Positions 17,213 to 25,411 of a stretch of 64,000 nucleotides of DNA are shown piece by piece. Position 1 is the first letter of the stretch. Each line of letters starts with the position of its first letter. Source of the stretch: Paenibacillus sp. KS-LC4. GTDB taxonomy: Bacteria; Bacillota; Bacilli; Paenibacillales; Paenibacillaceae. Made by a program: the position numbers and the translations under genes. The DNA is taken from NCBI RefSeq assembly GCF_036894955.1, contig NZ_CP145905.1:4482501-4546500 (forward strand), written 5' to 3'. The notes under the pieces are model-generated. The model was given only the letters and a program-made list of their open reading frames with translations, searched no databases and had not been told where the DNA came from.

Positions 17213-18079
17213 ATATCTGTTAGATTTTACAGCTTCTTTAAATTGTGCGAGCGTGCGCGGCGCCTGCTGTTCTCCTCGCAGCTCAAACGGCAATGCTTCC
17301 CAGGCTTCCAGCACCATTGGCAGCGTGAGCCCAAGGCTTCTGAGACGCTCTCCTTCACCAAATACAGTCTCAGGCGTCCCCTCCAATATACAGCAGCCCT
17401 CATGCATAATAAAAATCCAGTCCGCCCAAGCATAGGCCATATTCATGTCATGCGTTGCCATAATCGGCGTTATGCCGCTGGCATGAATACGATCAAGCTC
17501 AGCTACCAGCCGCTGCTCCGATATCGGATCGAGATAAGCAGCCGGCTCATCAAGCAGCACCAGCTCCGGCTCAAGCGCCAACACGCCGGCAAGAGCGACG
17601 CGCTTCTTTTGTCCAAGGCTGAGATGATGCAGCGGCTTATGCGCCAGCTCCTGCAAGTTCAGCTGCTGGACGATACGCCCCGTACGCCTGTTTATTTCCT
17701 CTTCATGAAGCCCCGCATTGCGCAGCCCATAGGAAATATCCTCATAAGCGGTATTCAGGATGAGCTGATGCTCTGGGTCCTGAAAAACAAGACCAACACG
17801 CCGTCTCAAGCTGGCAAGCTCTCTGGGCTTGTAAGAAAGCGGCTCGCCGCGCCAGCTGACAAAACCGGATTGCGGACGATTAATGCCAATAAGCTGCAAA
17901 AAAAGCGTCGACTTTCCCGAGCCATTATGCCCGCACAACGCTATCTTCTTGTTCGCAGGAATGCGCAGCTTTAGCTCGTTTAAAGCGGCCTTGTCCGTTC
18001 CGGGGTAAGTATAGCTTACACTATTCATTTCCATGATTGTTGATGCCTGATCGTTGCCTGCCAGCTTATTCACCTCCAT
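17210..18079 (-). CDS. cbiO: Cobalt ECF transporter ATPase CbiO
   Basis: A 289-residue ATPase of the energy-coupling-factor cobalt importer: Walker A GHNGSGKST, Q-loop VFQDPEHQLI, signature LSLGQKKRVALAG (LSLGQ instead of LSGGQ, common in ECF ATPases), Walker B LVLLDEPAAYLDP. The ATG at 18079 lacks an obvious site because the gene overlaps cbiQ by 14 bp; reinitiation from cbiQ is likely. Last gene of the cbiMNQO operon. Confidence 0.9.
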   Translation of the reverse strand: MEVNKLAGNDQASTIMEMNSVSYTYPGTDKAALNELKLRIPANKKIALCGHNGSGKSTLFLQLIGINRPQSGFVSWRGEPLSYKPRELASLRRRVGLVFQDPEHQLILNTAYEDISYGLRNAGLHEEEINRRTGRIVQQLNLQELAHKPLHHLSLGQKKRVALAGVLALEPELVLLDEPAAYLDPISEQRLVAELDRIHASGITPIMATHDMNMAYAWADWIFIMHEGCCILEGTPETVFGEGERLRSLGLTLPMVLEAWEALPFELRGEQQAPRTLAQFKEAVKSNRY

Positions 18080-18887
18080 TCCGAAGCCATAGCTCTACTG
18101 CCAGTAAAAGGGTTAAGCCCAGCCCAGCTTCCGCCCAATATCGGAGGCGAACCGTCCGCTTTGCAGCAGGCGCAAGGCGGATCTCATTCGTGAAGCCTCT
18201 CGCCATCAGTCCGTTCGATAGCCCCTTATAGCGATGCATCGTCTTGACGAACAGCCTCACGGCAATAGCTGCCGTACCTTGCAGCTTGCCCTTGAAGCTG
18301 TTTTGGCCGCCGCGCGCGCGCTGTGCGATCAGCATAGCGCCCGCCGTATCCAGCAGCAGAAAGATGAAGCGATACATAATGATCATGAGCTCCAGTACAA
18401 TTTGCGGCATTTTCAACCGCTTCAGCACCTGCAGCAGCTCGGGAAACGGGGTCGTCAGGGTGATGAAAAACAGGCAAGCCAAGCAAGCAAGAATACGCGT
18501 GAAAATATGTCCGGCCATCCCTAAGGATGCCTCCGGCACATACAGACTGATCGGCTCCCATGAAGCGAGCACCCAGCCTGTATTCTCAGCTGCCAGCCCT
18601 CCTGCTGCGCTGCCGCTGTTACCGCTGCTAGTGAATTCAATAAGCAGCGCTGGTAAGCTGAGAACGAACAGCAGGCAAGAGGAGAAAAGCATCACCATAT
18701 AAAGCTTGGCGGGCACCCTTGCATAGCCAACCGTCCACAGCATAAGCCATCCAAAAATAGCCAGCTGCACGATCGGATGAGCAAGATAGGCAAGCAGCAG
18801 CAGCAGGGCTGCAAGTCCGCATTTCCAAAAGGCGGATAAATCCCGCAGCCGATTGGAATAAGAAATCGTATCCAGCCATTTCATCAT
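18066..18887 (-). CDS. cbiQ: Cobalt ECF transporter T component CbiQ
   Basis: A 273-residue membrane protein linking ATPase and substrate unit. The T-component signatures are the RARGG tract (AQRARGGQNSFKGKL) and LMARGF, cytoplasmic helices that contact the ATPase. It has five or six hydrophobic segments. The start ATG overlaps the cbiN stop (ATGA). Confidence 0.9.
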   Translation of the reverse strand: MMKWLDTISYSNRLRDLSAFWKCGLAALLLLLAYLAHPIVQLAIFGWLMLWTVGYARVPAKLYMVMLFSSCLLFVLSLPALLIEFTSSGNSGSAAGGLAAENTGWVLASWEPISLYVPEASLGMAGHIFTRILACLACLFFITLTTPFPELLQVLKRLKMPQIVLELMIIMYRFIFLLLDTAGAMLIAQRARGGQNSFKGKLQGTAAIAVRLFVKTMHRYKGLSNGLMARGFTNEIRLAPAAKRTVRLRYWAEAGLGLTLLLAVELWLRNGGE

Positions 18888-19168
18888 TGCTGCTTTGTTT
18901 TCTCCGACTTCCCTTTAAATAGGCCAATCACATAGCCGATAATGCCAGCGCCTATCGCAGCTTGCAGCGCGAACAGCATGCTTTCTGTTTCTCCCGGCAC
19001 CTCTGTCAGCGGAGACGCCCATGGCTCATAATGGGGCGCAATCGTCTGGATCATTTCCTCCGCTGCCCCATCCGCGCCGCCGAACTCGGCATTAATGAAG
19101 ATTAATGGCGCAACGGCAAGTAAAATAACAATGGCTAAAATCCAAATATTTTTGGCACTGCGGCTCAT
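18884..19168 (-). CDS. cbiN: Cobalt transporter auxiliary protein CbiN
   Basis: A 94-residue protein with two membrane helices (residues about 8-27 and 68-85) flanking an extracytoplasmic loop with ADGAAEEMIQTIAPHYEPW, typical of CbiN. The family helps CbiM load Co2+. Start and stop codons overlap with both neighbours. Confidence 0.9.
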   Translation of the reverse strand: MSRSAKNIWILAIVILLAVAPLIFINAEFGGADGAAEEMIQTIAPHYEPWASPLTEVPGETESMLFALQAAIGAGIIGYVIGLFKGKSEKTKQQ

Positions 19169-19950
19169 TATACGCGTTCCCCTTTCATTCTCCGCTTCAA
19201 AATAGACAGCTCGTCCGTATTAAAAGATTGCAGCCAGTTCCAAATCAATACCGTCAGCAAGCCTTCACTAACAGCAAGTGGAATTTGGGTAATCGCAAAA
19301 ATACCGCCAAATTTCATAAAGGACGCGATAATGCCGCCTTCGACAGCCGGAAAAGCAACTGCGAGCTGAATGGAAGTGACGATATAAGTTGCCAGATCGG
19401 CAACAGCAGCCGCCGAGAAAATCGCCAGGCCTTGCTTGCTGCCTGAGCGCATCAGCAGCCGATAGATCGCATAGCCCGCAGCAGGACCTGCAACCGCCAT
19501 TGAAAAAGCATTCGCCCCAAGCGTCGTCAACCCCCCATGCGCCAGCAGCACCGCTTGAAACAGCAATACCATTGAACCCAATACGCTCATGGGCAGCGGC
19601 CCGAACATGACTGTTCCAAGCCCCGTTCCCGTCGGATGCGAGCTGCTTCCTGTAACGGAAGGAATTTTCAGCGCGGACAGCACGAAGGTAAAGGCAGCTG
19701 CCAAGCCCAGCATCAGCTTAAGCTCTGGCGCTTCCTTGGTAATCTTCCGAATAGCACGTACACCTAAGATGAAAAAAGGTATAAAGGCTACCCACCAAAA
19801 AATCGCCCAGCCTACAGGCAAAAATCCTTCCATAATGTGCATCGCATAAGTAGCTTGCGGCTCATTCACCAATAAAAAAAGCGTGAAGCCGATAATCAGC
19901 AAAGCGGTGCTTGCTGCCGTCTTTCTTTTTAACTTGACCATTTGTTTCAT
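19168..19950 (-). CDS. cbiM: Cobalt transporter substrate-capture protein CbiM
   Basis: The substrate-specific S component for Co2+. After an N-terminal signal sequence the mature start MHIMEGFLP is visible; the free N-terminus with its His residues coordinates the metal in this family. Later motifs [11 protein letters not shown] and [20 protein letters not shown] are characteristic. GGAGGG lies very near ATG 19950; ATG 19941 is possible. First gene of the operon, controlled by the cobalamin riboswitch upstream. Confidence 0.93.
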   Translation of the reverse strand: MKQMVKLKRKTAASTALLIIGFTLFLLVNEPQATYAMHIMEGFLPVGWAIFWWVAFIPFFILGVRAIRKITKEAPELKLMLGLAAAFTFVLSALKIPSVTGSSSHPTGTGLGTVMFGPLPMSVLGSMVLLFQAVLLAHGGLTTLGANAFSMAVAGPAAGYAIYRLLMRSGSKQGLAIFSAAAVADLATYIVTSIQLAVAFPAVEGGIIASFMKFGGIFAITQIPLAVSEGLLTVLIWNWLQSFNTDELSILKRRMKGERV

Positions 19951-20086
19951 TACCCTCCCCATTGTTCTGTAAAGCTTGCAAGGTGAAACGGCCGAATGCC
20001 ATCCTCTGGCGATCCGGAGCGGTTCAGACCGAGAAATATAGAGTAAGGATGGAAACCTCCTATCCGTTCTCTATATATTGAATAAT

Positions 20087-20122
20087 AAAAAAGACCGCCT
20101 CCCCTTCGCCGGGAAAACGGTC
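20087..20122 (-). terminator. Riboswitch expression-platform terminator
   Basis: On the minus strand GACCG...CCC ggcgaa GGG...CGGTC is followed by TTTTTT. It lies about 100 bases past the cobalamin aptamer and before cbiM, as expected for transcription attenuation. Confidence 0.85.
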
Positions 20123-20220
20123 ATGTGTACGCAGAAATAGACGGTTGCGCCAGCAAACAGACTGGTAGCAATCGCTTTCGTTCGTACACCTATCCTTTCC
20201 GCGAAGGCACTGTGGTGCTG

Positions 20221-20402
20221 GAACGAGGTAGGTCTCCTGGCTAGCAGATCATCATTTTCCTTCGTCTTCCCCGGCTGCCCTTAAGCATGGCCAAGTGACT
20301 CCTGCTGGTGAAGGAAAACTCCCTGATTACAGTGGCGGGACCGCTCGGGATTTGCACCCGATTCCCTGTTACCCTTTGACGTGCGCAAAGGCACCTCGTT
20401 CC
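20221..20402 (-). promoter_or_regulatory. Cobalamin riboswitch
   Basis: Read on the minus strand: P1 GGAACGAGGT with ACCTCGTTCC, the core AGGGAATCGGGTGCAAATCC, the GCGGTCCCGCCACTGTAA segment, and the 3' B12 box GCCAGGAGACCT. The class binds adenosylcobalamin and normally switches off downstream genes. Here it precedes cbiMNQO, so cobalt import should fall when B12 is plentiful. Confidence 0.96.
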
Positions 20403-20501
20403 ATGTCAATCCTCTTTATCATTCATTGGTCATTTTGTAGTTTGATCTTATCACAAAAGATTCAGGCTGTCCCCTATAAATGTAAATGGCCGAAATTGCT
20501 A

Positions 20502-21737
20502 TTAGAAAAAGGACAAAATGACGCCTACGACAAAGCCGCATAATGCGCCGTTGACGCGAATCCACTGCAAATCGTTGCCGACCTTTTCCTCCAGCATCGA
20601 GACGAGCGCCTTGTCATCCATCCGTTCGAGATTATCCCGAACAAGCGCACCGATGCGGTAATGATTATTCTCAATAAGTCGCACGAGATAGCCGCGAATG
20701 CCGTTTTCCCAATTGGCTAGCATCTCTTGTTTGCCGTTCAAATAATCCGTTGCAAAACGGTATCCCTGTACGATTGCGCGCCCACCGCTGCGATGCTGCT
20801 CCTCCAGCTTATCCAGCACAAGCTGCCGCAGCTCCTCCAGACGCAGATGGATGAAGCGTTCCGTTTCTACGCTGTCCGCACCCTGTTCAATTAGCTGCTT
20901 CAGCTTGAGCATGAGCTCTTCGTTATCGGCAAGCTTCTCCGCCTGGGCTCTTACCTCAAGCAGCAGCTTCTGCCGATGCGGGCTCCCAGGATAAGAAAGC
21001 TCCTGCATCGTAGAGAGCAGCATGTTCTGAATCAAGCCGCCGAGCTTTTCCTCGTTCATAAAGCCGACGAAGGCTTGCAGCGCAAACCCCATGAAGCCGC
21101 CGACCTTAAGCTCCTCCAGCTTCTTAAAAGCGAGCTTGCCGAGCATTTCCTCGGTTTCACGCTTGCGAATCCAGTGGCCTACATGCTCAAGGCCATAATC
21201 CAGCGCCCGTTCATCCCAGCGCTCATGGACGAAACGATCCGCCAGCTTGCGTACGATTGGCGTAAAATCCTGCTTTTTCACATAATCCGCCAAAAAGCTA
21301 TGCAGCACGCTGCTAATACGCTCCAAAGGCAATCGCTCAACAGCCGACTGGGCAAAATCGACAGCCGCCATTCTGAACCTGCGCTTGCCAATCAGCTTGG
21401 TCGCTGCCGATGCCGCACCAGCGAACAGCTTAAAGCCCGACAGCTTGCGGGTAATGCTGTCTTTATTCAGCAGTTCATTTTCCATCGCGCTAATGAGCGA
21501 GTTAACGATTTTCGCCCGGTTTTTGAGCAGCAAGGACGTATGCGGAATAGGAATGCCCATCGGATGGCGGAACAGCGCGGTCACAGCAAACCAGTCGGCG
21601 ATCCCGCCAACCAGACCTGCTTCGAAGCCGCTTTCCAGCAAATGCGTCCAGGCGTTGTCTGGCAGCCACCATCTCGTCGTAATAAAGCCTGCCCCCATAA
21701 CGGCAAGCGAAATGCCTGCTATATATCTTGATTTCAT
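20502..21737 (-). CDS. DUF445 membrane protein
   Basis: A 411-residue protein of the DUF445 family, function unknown. N-terminal helix (YIAGISLAVMGAGFI), family signature GLVGGIADWFAVTALFRHPMG near residue 45, a long helical middle, and a C-terminal membrane segment (GALCGFVVGVILSFF). ATG 21737 has AGGGAGG upstream; longer in-frame starts run into the repeat array. It stands alone, with repeats on the promoter side. Confidence 0.88.
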   Translation of the reverse strand: MKSRYIAGISLAVMGAGFITTRWWLPDNAWTHLLESGFEAGLVGGIADWFAVTALFRHPMGIPIPHTSLLLKNRAKIVNSLISAMENELLNKDSITRKLSGFKLFAGAASAATKLIGKRRFRMAAVDFAQSAVERLPLERISSVLHSFLADYVKKQDFTPIVRKLADRFVHERWDERALDYGLEHVGHWIRKRETEEMLGKLAFKKLEELKVGGFMGFALQAFVGFMNEEKLGGLIQNMLLSTMQELSYPGSPHRQKLLLEVRAQAEKLADNEELMLKLKQLIEQGADSVETERFIHLRLEELRQLVLDKLEEQHRSGGRAIVQGYRFATDYLNGKQEMLANWENGIRGYLVRLIENNHYRIGALVRDNLERMDDKALVSMLEEKVGNDLQWIRVNGALCGFVVGVILSFF

Positions 21738-21810
21738 TATTGTCCTCCCTAATCGCGGCGCCCCAGCGCCTCCTGTTGCATATTGGCCTATTATACCAGA
21801 TAATGAGGTG

Positions 21811-22150
21811 GCAAGCGCAAACGGCTGTGCCTGCCCTCGGCAGCACAAGCTCGTTTCGCGTAGAAATATAAGTATTAAATAAGAATAAAACTTATTAGTC
21901 TTATATTTCAAGCGCAAACGGCGTTGTCGGTTAATGACAACAACAGCTCGTTTCGCGTAGAAATATAAGCATTAATAAGAATAAAACTTATTAGTCTTAT
22001 ATTTCAAGCGCAAACGGCGTTGTCGGTTAATGACAACAACAGCTCGTTTCGCGTAGAAATATAAGCATTATAATAATAACAATACTTATGCATCCTTATA
22101 TTTCAAGCGCAAACGGCTGTGCCTGCCCTCGGCAGCACAAGCTCGTTTTT
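21811..22150. repeat. Array of four palindromic repeats
   Basis: Units at 21811-21872, 21900-21969, 21996-22065 and 22095-22150. Full units open with CTTATATTTCAAGCGCAAAC and close with the imperfect inverse GCTCGTTTCGCGTAGAAATATAAG-type arm (positions 21946-21969 in unit 2). The middle is a variable stem: GTTGTC/GACAAC in units 2 and 3 (identical 70-mers, 96-bp period) and TGTGCCTGCC...GGCAGCACA in units 1 and 4. AT-rich spacers between units contain their own inverted repeat. Outer units are truncated. There is no coding content. Confidence 0.9.
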
Positions 22151-22193
22151 CAACTACACCATTGTTTCGTTACCTATAAAGGGGATTAACTGT

Positions 22194-23552
22194 GTGCTCA
22201 GACTACGAACTATTTTTCTAAAAATGACTCCGCCGCAAATTCTTACGCTCGGCTTTCTCGCGATTATTGCGGTTGGTACTCTATTGCTTTCCCTGCCTTA
22301 TGCCTCGGCAAACCATCACGCAACGCCGCTCATTGACGCATTGTTCACAGCCACCTCCGCTGTTTGCGTAACGGGGCTTGTCGTCGTCGATACCGGCATC
22401 CACTATTCGACCTTTGGCGAGCTCGTTATTCTCGTACTTATGCAAATTGGCGGGCTTGGCTTTATGACGATGTCTACGCTGTTCGCCCTTGCATTGCGCA
22501 AACGAATATCGCTGCGCGAGCGGCTGCTGCTGCAGGAGTCAATGAATCAATCCTCGCTGGAGGGGATCGTCCGCTTCATTCGGCGCGTGCTCATTTATGC
22601 TTTTGCAATCGAAGGGGTAGGCGCTCTCGTTCTCGCACTGCGCTGGTCAACGGAAATGCCCTTTGGCAAGGCGCTATACTTCGGTATTTTTCATAGCGTG
22701 TCGATGTTCACCAATGCTGGATTTGATATTATGGGCCCGATGAACGGTCCGTTCAGCAGCTTTGTCAATCATGTCAACGACCCAATCATTAATGTGATCG
22801 TCATTGCGCTTATTTTTCTCGGCGGGATCGGCTTTATCGTTCTGGCGGAAATGTGGGATTATCCCAAAACGCGCAAGCTGTCGTTTCACTCCAAGGTTGT
22901 GCTGTATGCAACAGGCATTTTGTTTGTTGCAGGTGCAGCCGTTATTTTTATTTTTGAGTTTACGAATACCAAAACACTAGAACCGCTTAGCATAAGCGGC
23001 AAGCTGTACAGCTCATTGTTCCAAAGTATATCGCCGCGTTCAGGCGGCGCCAATACGCTTGATATTCCATCAATGCGCCATGCAACGCAGTTTCTCATTA
23101 TTTTGCTCATGTTCATTGGTGCGTCACCCGGCTCTGCGGGCGGCGGCATTAAGGTGACGACGTTTGCGATTCTGATAGGAGCGGTGTTTGCGATGATTCG
23201 CGGCCGCGAGGATGTTGTTTTTTTCCGCAGAAGACTGGCGAAGGATCGCGTGTACAAGGCGCTGACAATTACGATTGCATCGCTGGCGGCGATTATTTTA
23301 TTTACAATGATTTTATCTACGACCGAGGATGTCGATTTCCTCGTTCTGCTGTTTGAAGTGACGTCGGCTTTCGGTACAACCGGATTATCGCTTGGCTTGA
23401 CACCGCATTTGACCGTAATCGGCAAGGTGCTGATTATCATTATGATGTTCGCTGGGCGGCTCGGGCCGCTGACGCTGGCGTTTACACTCGTTCCAACGCA
23501 GGAGAAGAAGGAGCTGTATCGTTATCCGGAAGGTAAAATTATGATCGGCTAG
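22194..23552 (+). CDS. ktrB: Potassium uptake channel subunit KtrB
   Basis: A 452-residue K+-translocating subunit of the Ktr/Trk superfamily. Four pore loops can be located: SAVCVTGL, SMFTNAGFD, SPRSGGAN and SAFGTTGL, each with the selectivity-filter glycine. The preferred start is GTG 22194, about nine bases after AAAGGGG, giving MLRLRTIFLKMTPPQ, close to known KtrB N-termini. The cytoplasmic gating partner KtrA is not next to it; one elsewhere in the genome is expected. Ktr proteins are common c-di-AMP targets, which links loosely to the riboswitch at 1334. Confidence 0.93.
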   Translation: MLRLRTIFLKMTPPQILTLGFLAIIAVGTLLLSLPYASANHHATPLIDALFTATSAVCVTGLVVVDTGIHYSTFGELVILVLMQIGGLGFMTMSTLFALALRKRISLRERLLLQESMNQSSLEGIVRFIRRVLIYAFAIEGVGALVLALRWSTEMPFGKALYFGIFHSVSMFTNAGFDIMGPMNGPFSSFVNHVNDPIINVIVIALIFLGGIGFIVLAEMWDYPKTRKLSFHSKVVLYATGILFVAGAAVIFIFEFTNTKTLEPLSISGKLYSSLFQSISPRSGGANTLDIPSMRHATQFLIILLMFIGASPGSAGGGIKVTTFAILIGAVFAMIRGREDVVFFRRRLAKDRVYKALTITIASLAAIILFTMILSTTEDVDFLVLLFEVTSAFGTTGLSLGLTPHLTVIGKVLIIIMMFAGRLGPLTLAFTLVPTQEKKELYRYPEGKIMIG

Positions 23553-23606
23553 CAACTGGCGTGGCAAAATTATTTTTCAAAGGACAGGCTACCGCATTAT
23601 ATATGC

Positions 23607-23649
23607 TCTGAGCTAGCTGAATACGTTCAGCTCTCAGGGTATTTTTTTT
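23607..23649 (+). terminator. Intrinsic terminator after ktrB
   Basis: CTGAGCTAGCTGAA pairs with TTCAGCTCTCAG (small bulge), followed by TTTTTTTT at 23642-23649. Confidence 0.88.
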
Positions 23650-23744
23650 GCGCTGAAAATCTAGTATTATACATTTTTGGTGTTCATAATCCGATAAAAA
23701 GGATAGGACTATTTTACTAAAATGCTGCAAGGGAGAATCATTGA

Positions 23745-24974
23745 ATGTCTGATAGGTTGAAAAATATTTTGAAGCTGCTGCAAGAGCTATGGTTTGTGCC
23801 ATTTGTCGTTTATACCGCCGGACTTGTGTATGTACAAGGCTCCTTTCATCCTTATTTCGGTGATCTGTTTATATTCAAAAATATTTTAACATTTTACCCT
23901 GTATCTCAAAGCCTGTATTGGATTAACGGTATTTATTTCTCCTTCTTTTTAGCACAACCTGTTATAACGATAGCTATATTGGAGTCGCAAAAGGCTAGAA
24001 GAAAGCCGCGTAAGGCACCGAACCGCTCAAATGTGAAACTAAGGCGTTTTTTGTTTTTCTTATTCCGAAATCGGAGACATCGCTTTTTTTACCCACTACA
24101 TAGTGTCATCTTTTTGGTCTTAATCTTTTCAATGCTTTTATTTCAAATTTTCACGTTGAATAAAGATTTACATCTGCCGTTAAGTATGCAAAATATACTT
24201 TTTTATAATGTTTTTTTCTTTATCCTATTTATTTCATATCAAATTAAAACCAAAGAATCAACGGCTAAAATAAGCATTATTTTCGTTGCAGCTCTCACTT
24301 TAGTTATTTCGATATACCTTAGCGGCATTCATGCGCAATATATTAATCTTACGAAATACGACGCTCAGAAGAGCAAGATTGAAATGTCCAGAGTCTCATT
24401 GGATAACGAAACGCTGACACTCATTAAAATGGATATTTCAGCTGATTATTATATCGGATACCACCTAAGTACTAATCGAACCATTTTTTTAGCTAAGGAT
24501 AATATTAATAAAATCGAAAATTTTCAGGCCTCTTATGCAGGAAAAAAACAGCTCGCTGATCCATCTGCTGTAAACGATGAAGAGGCTGCCATTATTAAAA
24601 CGTTGCAAAGCTATTATGATTTTAGAATCCACTCTGGGAAGTACACGAAAGCTTGTACACAATCATGCGCCTCATTCGACGCATTCAAGCAGCTTCAATC
24701 AAATGCCTACTTGGGCAAAACATCAGATTCCATTCAGTTAAAGTATTTGCAGAACAGCCCTTATCGCGGCAAAGATGTGAAAAACTATTATGGAGTAGAC
24801 TTCTCCCTGCCAGAACAGATTGAAGGCGACGCGAATGTAAGAGCCGTCTACGTCAAAGAATATTGGAAGGACGACATTTTCTATCTAAAATATACACTGC
24901 AAAATGTCGCTGCATCGGATAAAAACCCATGGATCATCATTAAAGATGAGGACATATTCTTTGACTTTCAATAA
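23745..24974 (+). CDS. Multi-pass membrane protein of unknown function
   Basis: A 409-residue protein that I do not recognise. About five hydrophobic segments fall in the first 200 residues (near 16-35, 55-78, 114-136, 147-164 and 172-192), with a basic cytoplasmic-looking loop (KARRKPRKAPNR, FRNRRHRFF) after the second. The last about 210 residues look soluble, with two cysteines (KACTQSCASF) that could form a disulfide if extracytoplasmic. GGGAG lies 9-10 bases before ATG 23745. The gene is visibly more AT-rich than its neighbours and stands alone, which suggests horizontal acquisition (inference). Confidence 0.7.
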   Translation: MSDRLKNILKLLQELWFVPFVVYTAGLVYVQGSFHPYFGDLFIFKNILTFYPVSQSLYWINGIYFSFFLAQPVITIAILESQKARRKPRKAPNRSNVKLRRFLFFLFRNRRHRFFYPLHSVIFLVLIFSMLLFQIFTLNKDLHLPLSMQNILFYNVFFFILFISYQIKTKESTAKISIIFVAALTLVISIYLSGIHAQYINLTKYDAQKSKIEMSRVSLDNETLTLIKMDISADYYIGYHLSTNRTIFLAKDNINKIENFQASYAGKKQLADPSAVNDEEAAIIKTLQSYYDFRIHSGKYTKACTQSCASFDAFKQLQSNAYLGKTSDSIQLKYLQNSPYRGKDVKNYYGVDFSLPEQIEGDANVRAVYVKEYWKDDIFYLKYTLQNVAASDKNPWIIIKDEDIFFDFQ

Positions 24975-25054
24975 TGGAGCTCAAGAGATCGAATATAGCC
25001 TGGATACGCAGTGAGGATGTCTGTAGCAACAGAAGAATAGCAAACAGGAATTTG

Positions 25055-25233
25055 GCGGACACAGCAGCAGCTATTTGTTGCAGATAAGGGGAATGAGTAG
25101 GTTCGCGGACTCAGAAGCCGCTAAACGCCCACTTTATGAATATTTATAGCTACAAAAAACGTCTTAACGGCTTCCCTGTCCGTTCACCCTCCAAAATCGC
25201 CTAAAATAAGGAAATAGCGGCACCTGAGTCCGC
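25055..25233. repeat. Dispersed 180-bp repeat, copy 1
   Basis: It begins GCGGACACAGCAGCAGCTAT and ends AATAGCGGCACCTGAGTCCGC-like; the two ends are inverted relatives. Internal GCGGACTCAG (25105) and CTGTCCG (25176) repeat the theme. A homologous 181-bp copy lies at 62488-62668. The element fills most of the gene-free stretch 24975-25411; the remainder shows nothing else. Confidence 0.8.
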
Positions 25234-25411
25234 TTAGACTAAAACCATCCCCCCTTCTGGGGGAGCATCATCTTTTATGCTTTCGCCGCTATCGCTCAGC
25301 ACTGCACTAGGTTTACTGATTACCGGTTGTTGCGGCCGCACGGCACAGATAAACACAATGCCATGCTAGCCATCATCTGCTATGCGTAATGCATCCAAGC
25401 CATCTACTAAA

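Noticed and set aside
21811-22150. CRISPR array
   Set aside because: Units are 70-bp palindromes with conserved AT-rich spacers; repeats are not short and spacers not unique, and there are no cas genes.
22119-22193. Upstream extension of KtrB from 22119
   Set aside because: It runs through the last palindromic repeat unit; GTG 22194 has a clear ribosome binding site.
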